This document shows positions 8,962-17,185 of a stretch of DNA of 64,000 nucleotides, in pieces (positions within the stretch are counted from its first letter, which is position 1; every line of letters starts with the position of its first letter). The notes beneath the pieces are model-generated. The model was not told the origin of the DNA. It made no database searches and saw only the letters and a program-made list of their open reading frames with translations. The DNA is taken from positions 1 to 64,000 of the forward strand of contig CAYOJW010000005.1 of NCBI GenBank assembly GCA_964404445.1, read 5' to 3'. The DNA is from UBA2336 sp964404445 (GTDB taxonomy: Bacteria > Bacteroidota > Bacteroidia > Cytophagales > Cyclobacteriaceae). The position numbers were made by a program, and so were the translations under genes.

Positions 8962-10269
8962 TCAAGCCAGTTGTGGTTCTGCGTGTGCTGTTACCAACTC
9001 CTCAAACTCATGCCTGAAATGCCTGATTGCCGAAGCAACAGGCCACGCAGCCGCATCACCCAACGGACAAATTGTATTGCCTTCAATCTTCCGTTGAATA
9101 TCCCACAACAAATCAATGTCTTCTTTCTTACCGTGTCCTTCAATAATGCGATGAATCACTTTTTCCATCCAGCCGGTACCTTCACGGCACGGACTGCACT
9201 GTCCGCATGATTCATGATGATAAAAACGCGCAAAGGTATATAAGTGCTTTACGACACTGGCTGTTTCATCTAACACGATAAAACCACCTGAACCCAGCAT
9301 GGTGCCGCTTACAAAACCACCATCCGAAAGCGATTCGTAAGTCATTAAACGCGGTTCGCCTTTCGCTGTTTTTAGAATAAGCTCTGTCGGAAGAATCGGA
9401 ACAGAAGAACCTCCGGCCACTACGGCTTTCATTTTTCTGCCTTTCCAAATGCCACCGCAGTATTCATCGGAATAAATAAACTCTTCTACCGGTAAGCCCA
9501 ATTCAATTTCATACACACCCGGTTTGTTAATGTGCCCGCTTGCGCTGATAAGTTTTGTGCCGGTGCTTTTGCCGATACCAATTTTTGCATACTCATCACC
9601 ACCCTGGTTCACAATCGGAACGACTGCCGCAATGGTTTCTACGTTGTTCACCACTGTGGGTGATGCATACAAACCAGCAATAGCCGGGAAAGGCGGCTTC
9701 AACCGTGGGTTGCCGCGCTTGCCTTCCAATGATTCTAATAATGCTGTTTCTTCACCGCAGATATACGCACCGCCTCCGGGCTGTACATATAAATCGAGTG
9801 AATACGAAGTGCCCAAAATATTTTTACCTAACCATCCGGCCGAGTATGCTTCTTCAATGGCTTTCTCAAGAATGGCGATCACGTACATATATTCCCCACG
9901 CACGTAGATGTACGATGTGTTCGCGCCAAGCGCATAGCTGGAGGTAATCATTCCCTCTATTAATAAATGAGGGATTTTTTCCATCAAATATCTGTCTTTA
10001 AACGTGCCGGGTTCGCTTTCATCTGCATTGCATACAAGGTAACGTGGCTTCTCTGACTTACGATCTAAAAAGCTCCACTTCATACCGGCAGGGAAACCTG
10101 CACCCCCACGACCTCGCAAGCCCGATTTCTTCACCTCTTCGGTAACTTCATCGGGTGTCATGGTTTTCAATGCTTTTTCAACCGATGCGTAACCACCATT
10201 CTTCCGATAGACATCAAGTGTGTTGATGCCGGGAATGTGTTCGTTCGCTAAAAGTAACTTCTTTGCCAT
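8962..10269 (-). CDS. nuoF: NADH-quinone oxidoreductase subunit F
   Basis: NADH-oxidising subunit that carries FMN and the N3 [4Fe-4S] cluster, 435 residues. The glycine-rich nucleotide-binding loop GLRGRGGAGFPAGMKW lies near residues 50-65. The second nucleotide motif YICGEETALLESLEGKRG lies near 169-186. The cluster ligands are ESCGQCSPCREGT (C355, C358, C361) and C401 in NTICPLGDAA. It starts 2 bp after nuoE, its direct partner in the flavin module. A hairpin spacer separates it from nuoG. Confidence 0.97.
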   Translation of the reverse strand: MAKKLLLANEHIPGINTLDVYRKNGGYASVEKALKTMTPDEVTEEVKKSGLRGRGGAGFPAGMKWSFLDRKSEKPRYLVCNADESEPGTFKDRYLMEKIPHLLIEGMITSSYALGANTSYIYVRGEYMYVIAILEKAIEEAYSAGWLGKNILGTSYSLDLYVQPGGGAYICGEETALLESLEGKRGNPRLKPPFPAIAGLYASPTVVNNVETIAAVVPIVNQGGDEYAKIGIGKSTGTKLISASGHINKPGVYEIELGLPVEEFIYSDEYCGGIWKGRKMKAVVAGGSSVPILPTELILKTAKGEPRLMTYESLSDGGFVSGTMLGSGGFIVLDETASVVKHLYTFARFYHHESCGQCSPCREGTGWMEKVIHRIIEGHGKKEDIDLLWDIQRKIEGNTICPLGDAAAWPVASAIRHFRHEFEELVTAHAEPQLA

Positions 10270-10271
10270 CG

Positions 10272-10814
10272 TTATATCTCAACGCGGTTCGACCGCATGT
10301 ATGTACTATGATCTTTAATGTCTTTCCACTTTTCAAGTAGTGTATCTACTTTATCGTTGGTCAGGTTTTCGTAATAATCGGCTCCGCATTGCAGCATGGG
10401 TGCTGTTCCGCATGAACCTAAACACTCGGTTGTTTTCAATGTAAACAATCCATCGGCAGTTGTTTCGCCTACTTTAATGTTCAGTTTGTTTTCGATGTAT
10501 TCTACCAACTCATTCGCGCCACGCAACATGCACGGTCCGGTTTGGCATACTTCAATCAAACACTTACCAACAGGCTTTAAATTAAACATCGTGTAAAACG
10601 ATGCCACTTCATATACTTCGATAGGTTTTATGTTCAGGATCGATGCTACATAATCCATCGTAGCGGGACTTAACCATCCGCCAAACTCAGCCTGCGCCAA
10701 ATGAAGCAACGGCAACAAGGCCGACTTTTGTTTGCCTTCGGGGTAACGCTTGATGATGCGCTCTGCCAGCGCTTTTGCATCTTTTGAGAATTCTATTTTT
10801 TCAACTTCGTTCAT
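10272..10814 (-). CDS. nuoE: NADH-quinone oxidoreductase subunit E
   Basis: Small thioredoxin-fold subunit with the N1a [2Fe-2S] cluster, 180 residues. Ligands are visible as CQTGPC (C90, C95) and CLGSCG (C131, C135). The N-terminal helical part contains HLAQAEFGGWLSPATMDYVA, typical of the family, and the motif EVASFYTMFNLKPVGK leads into the thioredoxin-like domain. It forms the NADH module with NuoF, which follows after 2 bp. Confidence 0.96.
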   Translation of the reverse strand: MNEVEKIEFSKDAKALAERIIKRYPEGKQKSALLPLLHLAQAEFGGWLSPATMDYVASILNIKPIEVYEVASFYTMFNLKPVGKCLIEVCQTGPCMLRGANELVEYIENKLNIKVGETTADGLFTLKTTECLGSCGTAPMLQCGADYYENLTNDKVDTLLEKWKDIKDHSTYMRSNRVEI

Positions 10815-10883
10815 TTTTCTTATTCGTTGTTTATTGTTAGTTGATTGTTGTTAGCCATCAACGAACAACTATTAACCATCAAA
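10815..10883. repeat. Imperfect inverted repeat in nuoD-nuoE spacer
   Basis: A 69-bp spacer made largely of GTT-rich words on one half and AAC-rich words on the other. Arms gttgtttattgttagttgat (10826-10845) and atcaacgaacaactattaac (10857-10876) match at about three quarters of positions as an inverted repeat. The composition is very like the nuoH-nuoI spacer, which suggests one repeat family. Confidence 0.45.
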
Positions 10884-12110
10884 CTATGCGTCCAACTCAC
10901 CGGCAATCACATTCATGCTACTCATGGTAATGATCGCATCCGACAGCAACCTGCCTTTAATCATTTCAGGATATGCCTGATAGAAAATAAAGCATGGTCT
11001 TCTGAAATGCAGCCGGTACGGTGTACGGCCTCCGTCACTAATCAAATAAAAACCTAACTCACCATTACCGCCTTCCACACAATGGTAAACCTCACCTTTC
11101 GGGATGTTGGTTTCGCCCATGATGTTCTTAAACTGGTAGATGAGCGCCTCCATGTTGTTATATACTTCTTCTTTGGGAGGAAGCACAAACTCAGGCGCAT
11201 CGGCTCTATATATATGTGCTGGTTCTTTCTTTACTTTTTCAATGGCTTGTTTGATGATCTTCAAACTCTCCCACATCTCCTGCTGGCGTACCATGAAGCG
11301 GTCGTATGTATCGCCATGCGTACCAACAGGAACAATAAATTCAAACTCTTCGTACGATGAGTACGGGTTCATCACGCGCACATCGTAATCAATGCCGGCA
11401 GCACGCAGGTTCGGGCCTGAGAAACTGTACGCCAATGCTTTCTCTGCCGAAATCGGCCCGCAGTCGATGGTACGATCCATGAAAATACGGTTACGTTCCA
11501 ACAGGCTGCTGAACTCTTCAAATGCTGGCGGAAAATCTTTTAAGAAAGCATCAAGTTTTTGCCATGCGCTATCGGGGAAGTTGCGTTCAAATCCGCCAAT
11601 GCGACCGATGTTTGTGGTTAGGCGTGCGCCACATATATCTTCAAAGATTTCGTAGATGCGTTCGCGGTATTGAAACAGGTACAGGAAGCCGGTAGTTGCG
11701 CCCACATCCTGCCCGATAATGGTATTGCAGATAATATGATCGGCAATGCGTGAAAGCTCCATGATAATCACGCGCAGGTATTGCGCACGCTTGGGCACAT
11801 CGATCTTAAATAACTTTTCGGCTGTCATGTGCCAGCCCATGTTGTTGATGGGTGACGAACAGTAATTTAACCTGTCGGTGATGGGTGTAATCTGATAGAA
11901 CGGTCTGCGTTCGGCCAGTTTTTCAAACGCACGGTGAATGTAGCCGATGGTTGGCGTTGCATCCATGATGATCTCGCCATCCATCTTTAACACGTTTTGA
12001 AAAATACCGTGTGTGGCGGGGTGCGTTGGCCCGAGGTTGAGATACGAATATTGTTTTTCCTCTTTTACAGGAATGTCTGATAATGCCGATGTATTCACTG
12101 CTTCTGCCAT
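10884..12110 (-). CDS. nuoD: NADH-quinone oxidoreductase subunit D
   Basis: 49-kDa-type subunit of complex I, 408 residues, related to the large subunit of NiFe hydrogenases. With NuoB and NuoH it forms the quinone-reduction site. Motifs include LNLGPTHPATHGIFQ near residues 25-40 (with the quinone-site histidine), GYIHRAFEKLAERRPFYQ, and CVEGGNGELGFYLISDGGRT with the YRLHFRRPCF segment near the C-terminus. It is separate from nuoC, unlike the fused nuoCD of enterobacteria. It starts 4 bp after nuoC. Confidence 0.97.
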   Translation of the reverse strand: MAEAVNTSALSDIPVKEEKQYSYLNLGPTHPATHGIFQNVLKMDGEIIMDATPTIGYIHRAFEKLAERRPFYQITPITDRLNYCSSPINNMGWHMTAEKLFKIDVPKRAQYLRVIIMELSRIADHIICNTIIGQDVGATTGFLYLFQYRERIYEIFEDICGARLTTNIGRIGGFERNFPDSAWQKLDAFLKDFPPAFEEFSSLLERNRIFMDRTIDCGPISAEKALAYSFSGPNLRAAGIDYDVRVMNPYSSYEEFEFIVPVGTHGDTYDRFMVRQQEMWESLKIIKQAIEKVKKEPAHIYRADAPEFVLPPKEEVYNNMEALIYQFKNIMGETNIPKGEVYHCVEGGNGELGFYLISDGGRTPYRLHFRRPCFIFYQAYPEMIKGRLLSDAIITMSSMNVIAGELDA

Positions 12111-12114
12111 ACGC

Positions 12115-12621
12115 CTATCGTCCGAACATGTCGTTGTTTTTGTCTTCGCGGGTCTGATCTTCCAGCGGATATTCTTTGCGCATCGGGAAAATAATCATGT
12201 CTTCCACGTTTAAGATGCGGATCAGATTCGGGTGACCTTCAAAGTTCACACCGAAGAAATCGTATGTTTCGCGCTCCATCCAGTTAGCGGATGGAAACAC
12301 ACCGGTAAGTGTTTTTACCGAAGGTTTATCTTCCGGAAGGGAAATTTTTAACCGAACGCGCTTGTTTTCGCTCAGCTTGTGAAGCTGGTACATCACCTGA
12401 ATGGTTTTGGTATCGGGATAATGAATACCAATTAATGTAGTGAGGTATTGATACTTCTCGGTATCGTACAGATACTTAATAATGTCGATGATTTTTTCGG
12501 CTTTCAGGTAAATGGTCAGAAAGTCGAACGGGGTTTCTACGGAAGTGATCTGATCCGGGAAATTTTCACGGATTACAGATACAATTTTATCTTCAGTAAC
12601 GGGTTGTTCTGTTTGCTCCAT
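12115..12621 (-). CDS. nuoC: NADH-quinone oxidoreductase subunit C
   Basis: 30-kDa-type subunit, 168 residues, part of the hydrophilic arm that docks NuoD. The family motif ERETYDFFGVNFEGHPNLIR is present near residues 130-150, followed by the C-terminal RKEYPLEDQTRED. Its first base overlaps the last base of the nuoB stop region, and nuoD follows after 4 bp. There are no cofactor ligands, as expected. Confidence 0.95.
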   Translation of the reverse strand: MEQTEQPVTEDKIVSVIRENFPDQITSVETPFDFLTIYLKAEKIIDIIKYLYDTEKYQYLTTLIGIHYPDTKTIQVMYQLHKLSENKRVRLKISLPEDKPSVKTLTGVFPSANWMERETYDFFGVNFEGHPNLIRILNVEDMIIFPMRKEYPLEDQTREDKNNDMFGR

Positions 12622-13184
12622 TATTCGATACCGTATGTGTTCAGCATGGCTTTGTACTCTTCCGAATCGCGTCTGCGTAACGATTCAGTTTCCACCAGTT
12701 TTTGAATATTTAAAATGCCATCGATGATCTGTTCAGGTCGTGGCGGACAGCCTGGCACATACACATCTACCGGAATAATTCTGTCAATGCCTTGCAATAC
12801 ACTGTATGTATCGAAAATACCACCGCTTGATGCACACGCGCCTACTGAAAGTACCCAGCGCGGCTCGGCCATTTGCTCATATACCTGACGCAAAATAGGC
12901 CCCATTTTTTTGGCGATGGTACCCATAACCATCAGTAAATCAGCCTGTCGCGGTGAAAAGCTCAACCGCTCGGCACCAAAACGGGCAAGGTCGTAATGCG
13001 AACCCATGGTTGCCATAAACTCGATGCCACAGCACGAAGTAGCAAACGGCAAAGGCCATAGCGAGTTTTTACGCGCCATACCTACGGCCTTATCGAGCGT
13101 TGTGGCAAAGAAGCCTGCGCCTTCGTAGCCTTCGGGTTTTTGGCCGATGAGTATATCTGAGTTTTTAATTGTTGCTGTTTCCAT
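12621..13184 (-). CDS. nuoB: NADH-quinone oxidoreductase subunit B
   Basis: Subunit carrying the terminal [4Fe-4S] cluster N2, the direct electron donor to quinone; 187 residues. The unusual tandem-cysteine ligand pair is present in FATSCCGIEFMA (C51, C52), with C117 in VLSVGACASSGG and C146 in VYVPGCPPRPEQ. The 30-50 residues after the last ligand are typical. It shares one base with nuoC and lies 44 bp after nuoA. Confidence 0.97.
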   Translation of the reverse strand: METATIKNSDILIGQKPEGYEGAGFFATTLDKAVGMARKNSLWPLPFATSCCGIEFMATMGSHYDLARFGAERLSFSPRQADLLMVMGTIAKKMGPILRQVYEQMAEPRWVLSVGACASSGGIFDTYSVLQGIDRIIPVDVYVPGCPPRPEQIIDGILNIQKLVETESLRRRDSEEYKAMLNTYGIE

Positions 13185-13228
13185 ACCTGTTCAACGCACG
13201 TTATGCGGATAACATTCCTTTTAATGAA

Positions 13229-13600
13229 TCAATCTTCCCACTTCAGTGCGCCCTTTTTTATGATGTAGAAAAAGCCTACCAGTAAAATGGTGATGAAGGC
13301 CAGCATTTCCAGGAATCCGGGAAAACCGAAGTCGCGGAAGTTTACCGCCCACGGATACATGAAAATTACCTCAACATCGAACAACACAAAGAGGATTGCC
13401 ACCAAAAAGTATTTGATATTAAAAGGTGTGCGGGCATTGCCTTTGGATTCGATACCGCACTCGAAACTATCTTGCTTAACCTGGGTTTTACGATTAGGAC
13501 CCAAAAGGTGTGTTCCTACCAGGGTGAGAGCCACAAAACCAACCGCCACGAGGAACATGAGGGCTATCGGTAAGTATTCGGCCAGTGCTGCTTCTTCCAT
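13229..13600 (-). CDS. nuoA: NADH-quinone oxidoreductase subunit A
   Basis: First gene of the complex I operon, a three-helix membrane subunit of 123 residues. The conserved loop DSFECGIESKGNARTPFNIK lies near residues 43-62, followed by FNIKYFLVAILFVLFDVEVI, the diagnostic second helix with its membrane acidic residues. It packs against NuoH, NuoJ and NuoK at the quinone end. The start MEEAALAEYLPIALM leaves only a short leader after a possible -7 box. Confidence 0.96.
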   Translation of the reverse strand: MEEAALAEYLPIALMFLVAVGFVALTLVGTHLLGPNRKTQVKQDSFECGIESKGNARTPFNIKYFLVAILFVLFDVEVIFMYPWAVNFRDFGFPGFLEMLAFITILLVGFFYIIKKGALKWED

Positions 13601-13614
13601 AATATATTGACCGA

Positions 13615-13646
13615 TAAAAGTATTACTAAAACGCCAATTACCGCAA
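13615..13646 (-). promoter_or_regulatory. Possible promoter of the nuo operon
   Basis: On the minus strand a TTG (13644-13646) is followed after 21 nt by TACTTTTA (13615-13622), a 7-of-8 match to the Bacteroidota -7 box TAnnTTTG. Transcription would begin about 8 nt before the nuoA ATG. The last base of the box deviates, so this is tentative. Confidence 0.35.
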
Positions 13647-13832
13647 GAAAAAACCGCAAAATCAGATGATATTTGACAGTTTTTGTCGTATTTATAATCA
13701 ATCTATTTAGGTGTTCGGGTACCGAAAAAATGCCCGGCAAAAGAGCAAACGATTTCGGTTTGCCCGATACTTTTTAGTGTGCGTGAAGATACTTTAAGAG
13801 GCAACTCAGGTTACCGGTTATAAGACCTTGAT

Positions 13833-14489
13833 TTACTTATCTTTATTTTCGGTTTCGATTTTATCGGCTTTACGTTTTGCACGGATCCACGTAACCACTA
13901 CCGGCACTGCCGACACAAGTATCATTCCCACTACTATGATTTCGAGGTAATCGGCTAAGTTAGGAATGAGGTTTCCGAGAAAGTGACCGGCCAGTACCAT
14001 AGTGGTGATCCAAAGGGCTGCCCCTACTACATTAAAAATGAAAAACCGGGTAAAGTTAATATTTACAGTGCCCGCTAAAATTGTAACGAACGTTCTGATG
14101 ATCGGTAAAAACCGTCCCAGAATAAAGGCCATCATGCCGTGGCGATCGTAAAAATCGTGGGTCATGTCGAGGTATTTCTTTTTGAAGAAGAAGTTTTCCT
14201 TTCGGTTTCGCAGGTAATTACCTGCCCAACGCCCTGTAAAGTAGCCCGTTGTAGAGCCTGCCACTGCGGCCACGATCAATACGGGTATCATAACCGACAC
14301 GTGCACATCTAAATACTCCGTATCCGACAACAGCCCGGCTATAAACAGCAACGAATCGCCCGGCAGGAAAAAGCCAAAGAAAACGCCTGTTTCGGCAAAA
14401 ATGATAATGATGAGTAGTGCAAAGCCCCCATATTTAATGAGTGCCTCCGGGTTTAAAAAATCAAGAAACAAGAGTACATTTTCCTCCAT
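13833..14489 (-). CDS. DedA family membrane protein
   Basis: A membrane protein of about 218 residues of the DedA (SNARE-associated / VTT) family, whose members are implicated in lipid flipping and membrane-potential maintenance. The re-entrant loop signature FAETGVFFGFFLPGDSLLF lies near residues 25-45. A GYFTGRWAGNYLRNRKE stretch follows, then GRFLPIIRTFVTILAG near 135-150, the second conserved amphipathic part. The frame is open to 14522, but MEENVLLFLDFLN at 14489 looks the natural start. It is upstream of nuoA on the same strand with a 230-bp gap in which I see no clear terminator. Confidence 0.88.
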   Translation of the reverse strand: MEENVLLFLDFLNPEALIKYGGFALLIIIIFAETGVFFGFFLPGDSLLFIAGLLSDTEYLDVHVSVMIPVLIVAAVAGSTTGYFTGRWAGNYLRNRKENFFFKKKYLDMTHDFYDRHGMMAFILGRFLPIIRTFVTILAGTVNINFTRFFIFNVVGAALWITTMVLAGHFLGNLIPNLADYLEIIVVGMILVSAVPVVVTWIRAKRKADKIETENKDK

Positions 14490-14608
14490 AACGAGCCAAT
14501 TCGCACGGTTTTTTAACCGCAATAAGCCTACAACTTATCACTAACATTCAATAAATCAAAACGGTTTACTTACCGGCTGATTACCAAAAGATTAAATCTG
14601 AACACAAA

Positions 14609-14616
14609 TAATTTTG
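14609..14616 (+). promoter_or_regulatory. -7 box before the DUF2157 operon
   Basis: TAATTTTG matches TAnnTTTG exactly and lies 52 nt before the first ATG of the three-gene membrane operon. No convincing TTG is found 17-23 nt upstream, so support is from the -7 element alone. Confidence 0.4.
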
Positions 14617-14668
14617 GGCGAGTTGTGTACATTGGGGTGTTGGGCACAATATTTAAAAGTCCCTGCCC

Positions 14669-15613
14669 ATGAAGAGTATGCAACGAGAAGACATCCACGT
14701 TATTTCCAGACATAGCAACCTGACAGAAGAAAGGATAGCTAAAACATTGAAAGAAAACGTTTACAATAACAGAGAGGCGTGGCAAAAATTCTTACGCCTG
14801 TTTTTTATCAGTCTTGGTGTTGGTTTTACGGTGTCGGGTATCGTTTTCTTTTTTGCCTACAATTGGGCAGACCTGCACAAATTTGCCAAGATAGGGCTGA
14901 CAGAAGGCGTGTTGATTGCAACGACAATCTTAGTGCTTCTTCCAAAGCTGAACGGAAACATCAGGAATATTATTCTTACAGGTGCATCGGTTTTAGTGGG
15001 TGTTTTATTTGCCGTGTTCGGACAGATTTACCAGACCGGAGCCAATGCTTACGATTTCTTTTTAGCATGGACTGTTTTTGTAACACTATGGGTTTTGATT
15101 TCAAACTTTGAACCTTTGTGCTTGTTGTATCTCGTTTTAATCAACACAACATTTATTTTATACTCACAACAAGTTGCCAAAGACTGGTCGGAAGTTTACG
15201 TTTTTACCATACTCTTCGTTATCAATGTAGCTGTACTGATTTCAGCCACGCTTTTTGCCAGAAAAAAAATATCTAATTGGTTTTTGAATACGATTGCATT
15301 AGCCTCGGTAAGCTATGCAACTATCGGAGTTATTACCGGTATTTTCGATAAGTATCAGGCGGCTTTCCCTGTATTGATTTTAACTACTGCCATAGCATTT
15401 GCATTGGGTATTTGGCACGGGTTAAAAACAAAAAGCGGTTTTTATCTTTCTGTTATACCCTTTAGCCTTGTCATTATTGTATCGGCTTTGCTTATTAAAA
15501 TATCAGATGGGGAAATGATGTTTTTATTGGTTAGCCTGTTTATCATAGGCAGCGTTACGTTAACGATTAAAAACCTGATTGATATTCAAAAGAAATGGAC
15601 AAATGAAAAGTAA
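14669..15613 (+). CDS. DUF2157 domain membrane protein
   Basis: A 314-residue integral membrane protein with a soluble N-terminus of about 40 residues (ISRHSNLTEERIAKTL) and roughly nine to ten helices. The family signature is readable: FFFAYNWADLHKFAKIGL near residues 60-80 and FGQIYQTGANAYDFFLAWT near 115-135. The function of DUF2157 proteins is unknown. It is the first gene of a tight operon, and the next gene starts 11 bp before its stop. The ATG at 14678 (MQRED) is an alternative start. Co-occurrence with DUF4401 and GDYXXLXY proteins is a known arrangement as far as I recall. Confidence 0.85.
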   Translation: MKSMQREDIHVISRHSNLTEERIAKTLKENVYNNREAWQKFLRLFFISLGVGFTVSGIVFFFAYNWADLHKFAKIGLTEGVLIATTILVLLPKLNGNIRNIILTGASVLVGVLFAVFGQIYQTGANAYDFFLAWTVFVTLWVLISNFEPLCLLYLVLINTTFILYSQQVAKDWSEVYVFTILFVINVAVLISATLFARKKISNWFLNTIALASVSYATIGVITGIFDKYQAAFPVLILTTAIAFALGIWHGLKTKSGFYLSVIPFSLVIIVSALLIKISDGEMMFLLVSLFIIGSVTLTIKNLIDIQKKWTNEK

Positions 15614-16664
15614 AGACGACATTAATACAGTATTGGATTATTTTCAAAATGCAGAAGATAAACCTTTGGAGTTTGATAAAGAAGCAATTATTGCGGCTTA
15701 TCAGAAAGATGACAGAAACCAATCTTTACCAATAAAAATATTATCGGTTTTTGGAGGGATATTGGCAAGCCTTGCATTTCTGGGGTTTCTTGCTATTTCA
15801 GGCTTATACAGTTCTGATGTGGCGTTGCTGGTGTTTGGAGGGATTTTTATTGCAGGTTCGATTTGGGTAAACAAAGAATACGATAAAATTATTATCGATA
15901 CGTTAAGTGTTTCTTCTTTTATCATTGGGTTTATACTTCTTGGTCTTGGCTTAGGAGAGCTAAGAGTAGATATAAACGTGATATGTATAATCTTCATCGC
16001 TATTGCATTAGGATCGTTAAGTATTGCTCAGAATTACATACTCTCTTTTATCTCTGTTCTGATTATCAACGGAAGTATTTTAACGCTTATTATAGCGAAC
16101 AAAGGTTATGACGTTATTCATATTTATGTTTCCGTACTCGCGTTTGCCATGATTTATGTTTTTCTGGAAGAAGCCAAAATAATCACAACCAATAAAGCAT
16201 TAGCTAAGCTATATAATCCTGTTAAAACCGGATTGGTTTTCTCTTTTGTAACAGGGTTGGTGTTTCTTGGTAAAAAAGGAGTTTTACCCATATCGCCCGA
16301 CTACATTTGGGTGTCCTCTATCGTAATAATTTCTGTAATTGTTTATCTGATTTCTAAACTGTTTAATGTTTTTAACATAACCGAAACACGACATAAAATC
16401 AGTATTTATATTTTCACCGTTTTTGTGTTGTTGCCAACAGGGTTATCCCCTGCCATACCGGGTGCTATGCTCATTATACTGTTGAGCTTTTTGGTAAACT
16501 ACAAAACTGGCCTGGTGTTGGGGATTACCTCATTCATCTACTTTGTTTCTCAATACTACTACGACTTGAATTTTACGTTACTTACCAAATCCATACTCTT
16601 ATTTTCGACCGGTGTACTTTTTATTGCACTTTATTTGTTCACTTATAAAAAATTAACAAAATGA
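15603..16664 (+). CDS. DUF4401 domain membrane protein
   Basis: A 353-residue polytopic membrane protein with about ten or more hydrophobic segments after a charged N-terminal tail (MKSKDDINTVLDYFQ). Segments such as ILSVFGGILASLAFLGFLAI and GLGLGELRVDINVICIIFIA fit DUF4401. No catalytic motif is visible. The frame is open a little further upstream, but the ATG at 15603 overlaps the previous stop by 11 bp and gives a sensible start. The gene is visibly more AT-rich than the nuo genes. Function unknown; it probably works with its two operon partners in the membrane. Confidence 0.82.
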   Translation: MKSKDDINTVLDYFQNAEDKPLEFDKEAIIAAYQKDDRNQSLPIKILSVFGGILASLAFLGFLAISGLYSSDVALLVFGGIFIAGSIWVNKEYDKIIIDTLSVSSFIIGFILLGLGLGELRVDINVICIIFIAIALGSLSIAQNYILSFISVLIINGSILTLIIANKGYDVIHIYVSVLAFAMIYVFLEEAKIITTNKALAKLYNPVKTGLVFSFVTGLVFLGKKGVLPISPDYIWVSSIVIISVIVYLISKLFNVFNITETRHKISIYIFTVFVLLPTGLSPAIPGAMLIILLSFLVNYKTGLVLGITSFIYFVSQYYYDLNFTLLTKSILLFSTGVLFIALYLFTYKKLTK

Positions 16665-17149
16665 AAAAGTATAGATGGCTGGTTGTGTTGCTAAACCTTA
16701 TTCTTTTATTGATATATTTCAACCATTCCATAGCAAAAAAGGAGGAACTATTAAAAGACGGGCAGTTGGTTTTGTTAGAACTTGCTCCGGTTGATCCTCG
16801 TTCACTCATGCAGGGCGACTACATGGCACTTCGTTATAAAATTTCGGAAGACATTGATTTCGACAATATGCCAAAACGTGGATATTGTGTTGTTGTACTT
16901 GACCAAAACAACAAGGCAGAAAGAGTTCGGTTTCAAAAAGATTTAACGCCATTGAACAAAGGCGAACACCTTATCGAATATACATCTTCTGACGGATGGA
17001 GTGTTAATATTGGGGCAGAGTCTTTCTTTTTTCAGGAAGGACAAGCCGGGAAATATGAAAAGGCAAAATACGGAGGCGTGAAAATAGACGAGGACGGTAA
17101 TAGCCTGTTAATTGGGCTTTATGACGAACAACTGCGAAAAATTCAATAA
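16661..17149 (+). CDS. GDYXXLXY domain protein
   Basis: A 162-residue protein with one N-terminal membrane anchor (LVVLLNLILLLIYFNHSIAK) and a periplasmic domain. The name-giving motif is exact in DPRSLMQGDYMALRYKI near residues 46-62. The rest is beta-rich and ends with GLYDEQLRKIQ. It overlaps the DUF4401 stop by 4 bp (ATGA), so the three membrane genes form one operon. No enzymatic function is known for this family. By position it may be the periplasmic part of a complex with the two polytopic proteins. Confidence 0.86.
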   Translation: MKKYRWLVVLLNLILLLIYFNHSIAKKEELLKDGQLVLLELAPVDPRSLMQGDYMALRYKISEDIDFDNMPKRGYCVVVLDQNNKAERVRFQKDLTPLNKGEHLIEYTSSDGWSVNIGAESFFFQEGQAGKYEKAKYGGVKIDEDGNSLLIGLYDEQLRKIQ

Positions 17150-17185
17150 GAATTGTGGTACCTGCAACCGCCAATGCGCTGCACG

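Noticed and set aside
13700..13832. Terminator between dedA and nuoA
   Set aside because: CGGCAAA and TTTGCCCG can pair only with a bulge and a long loop; too weak to call.
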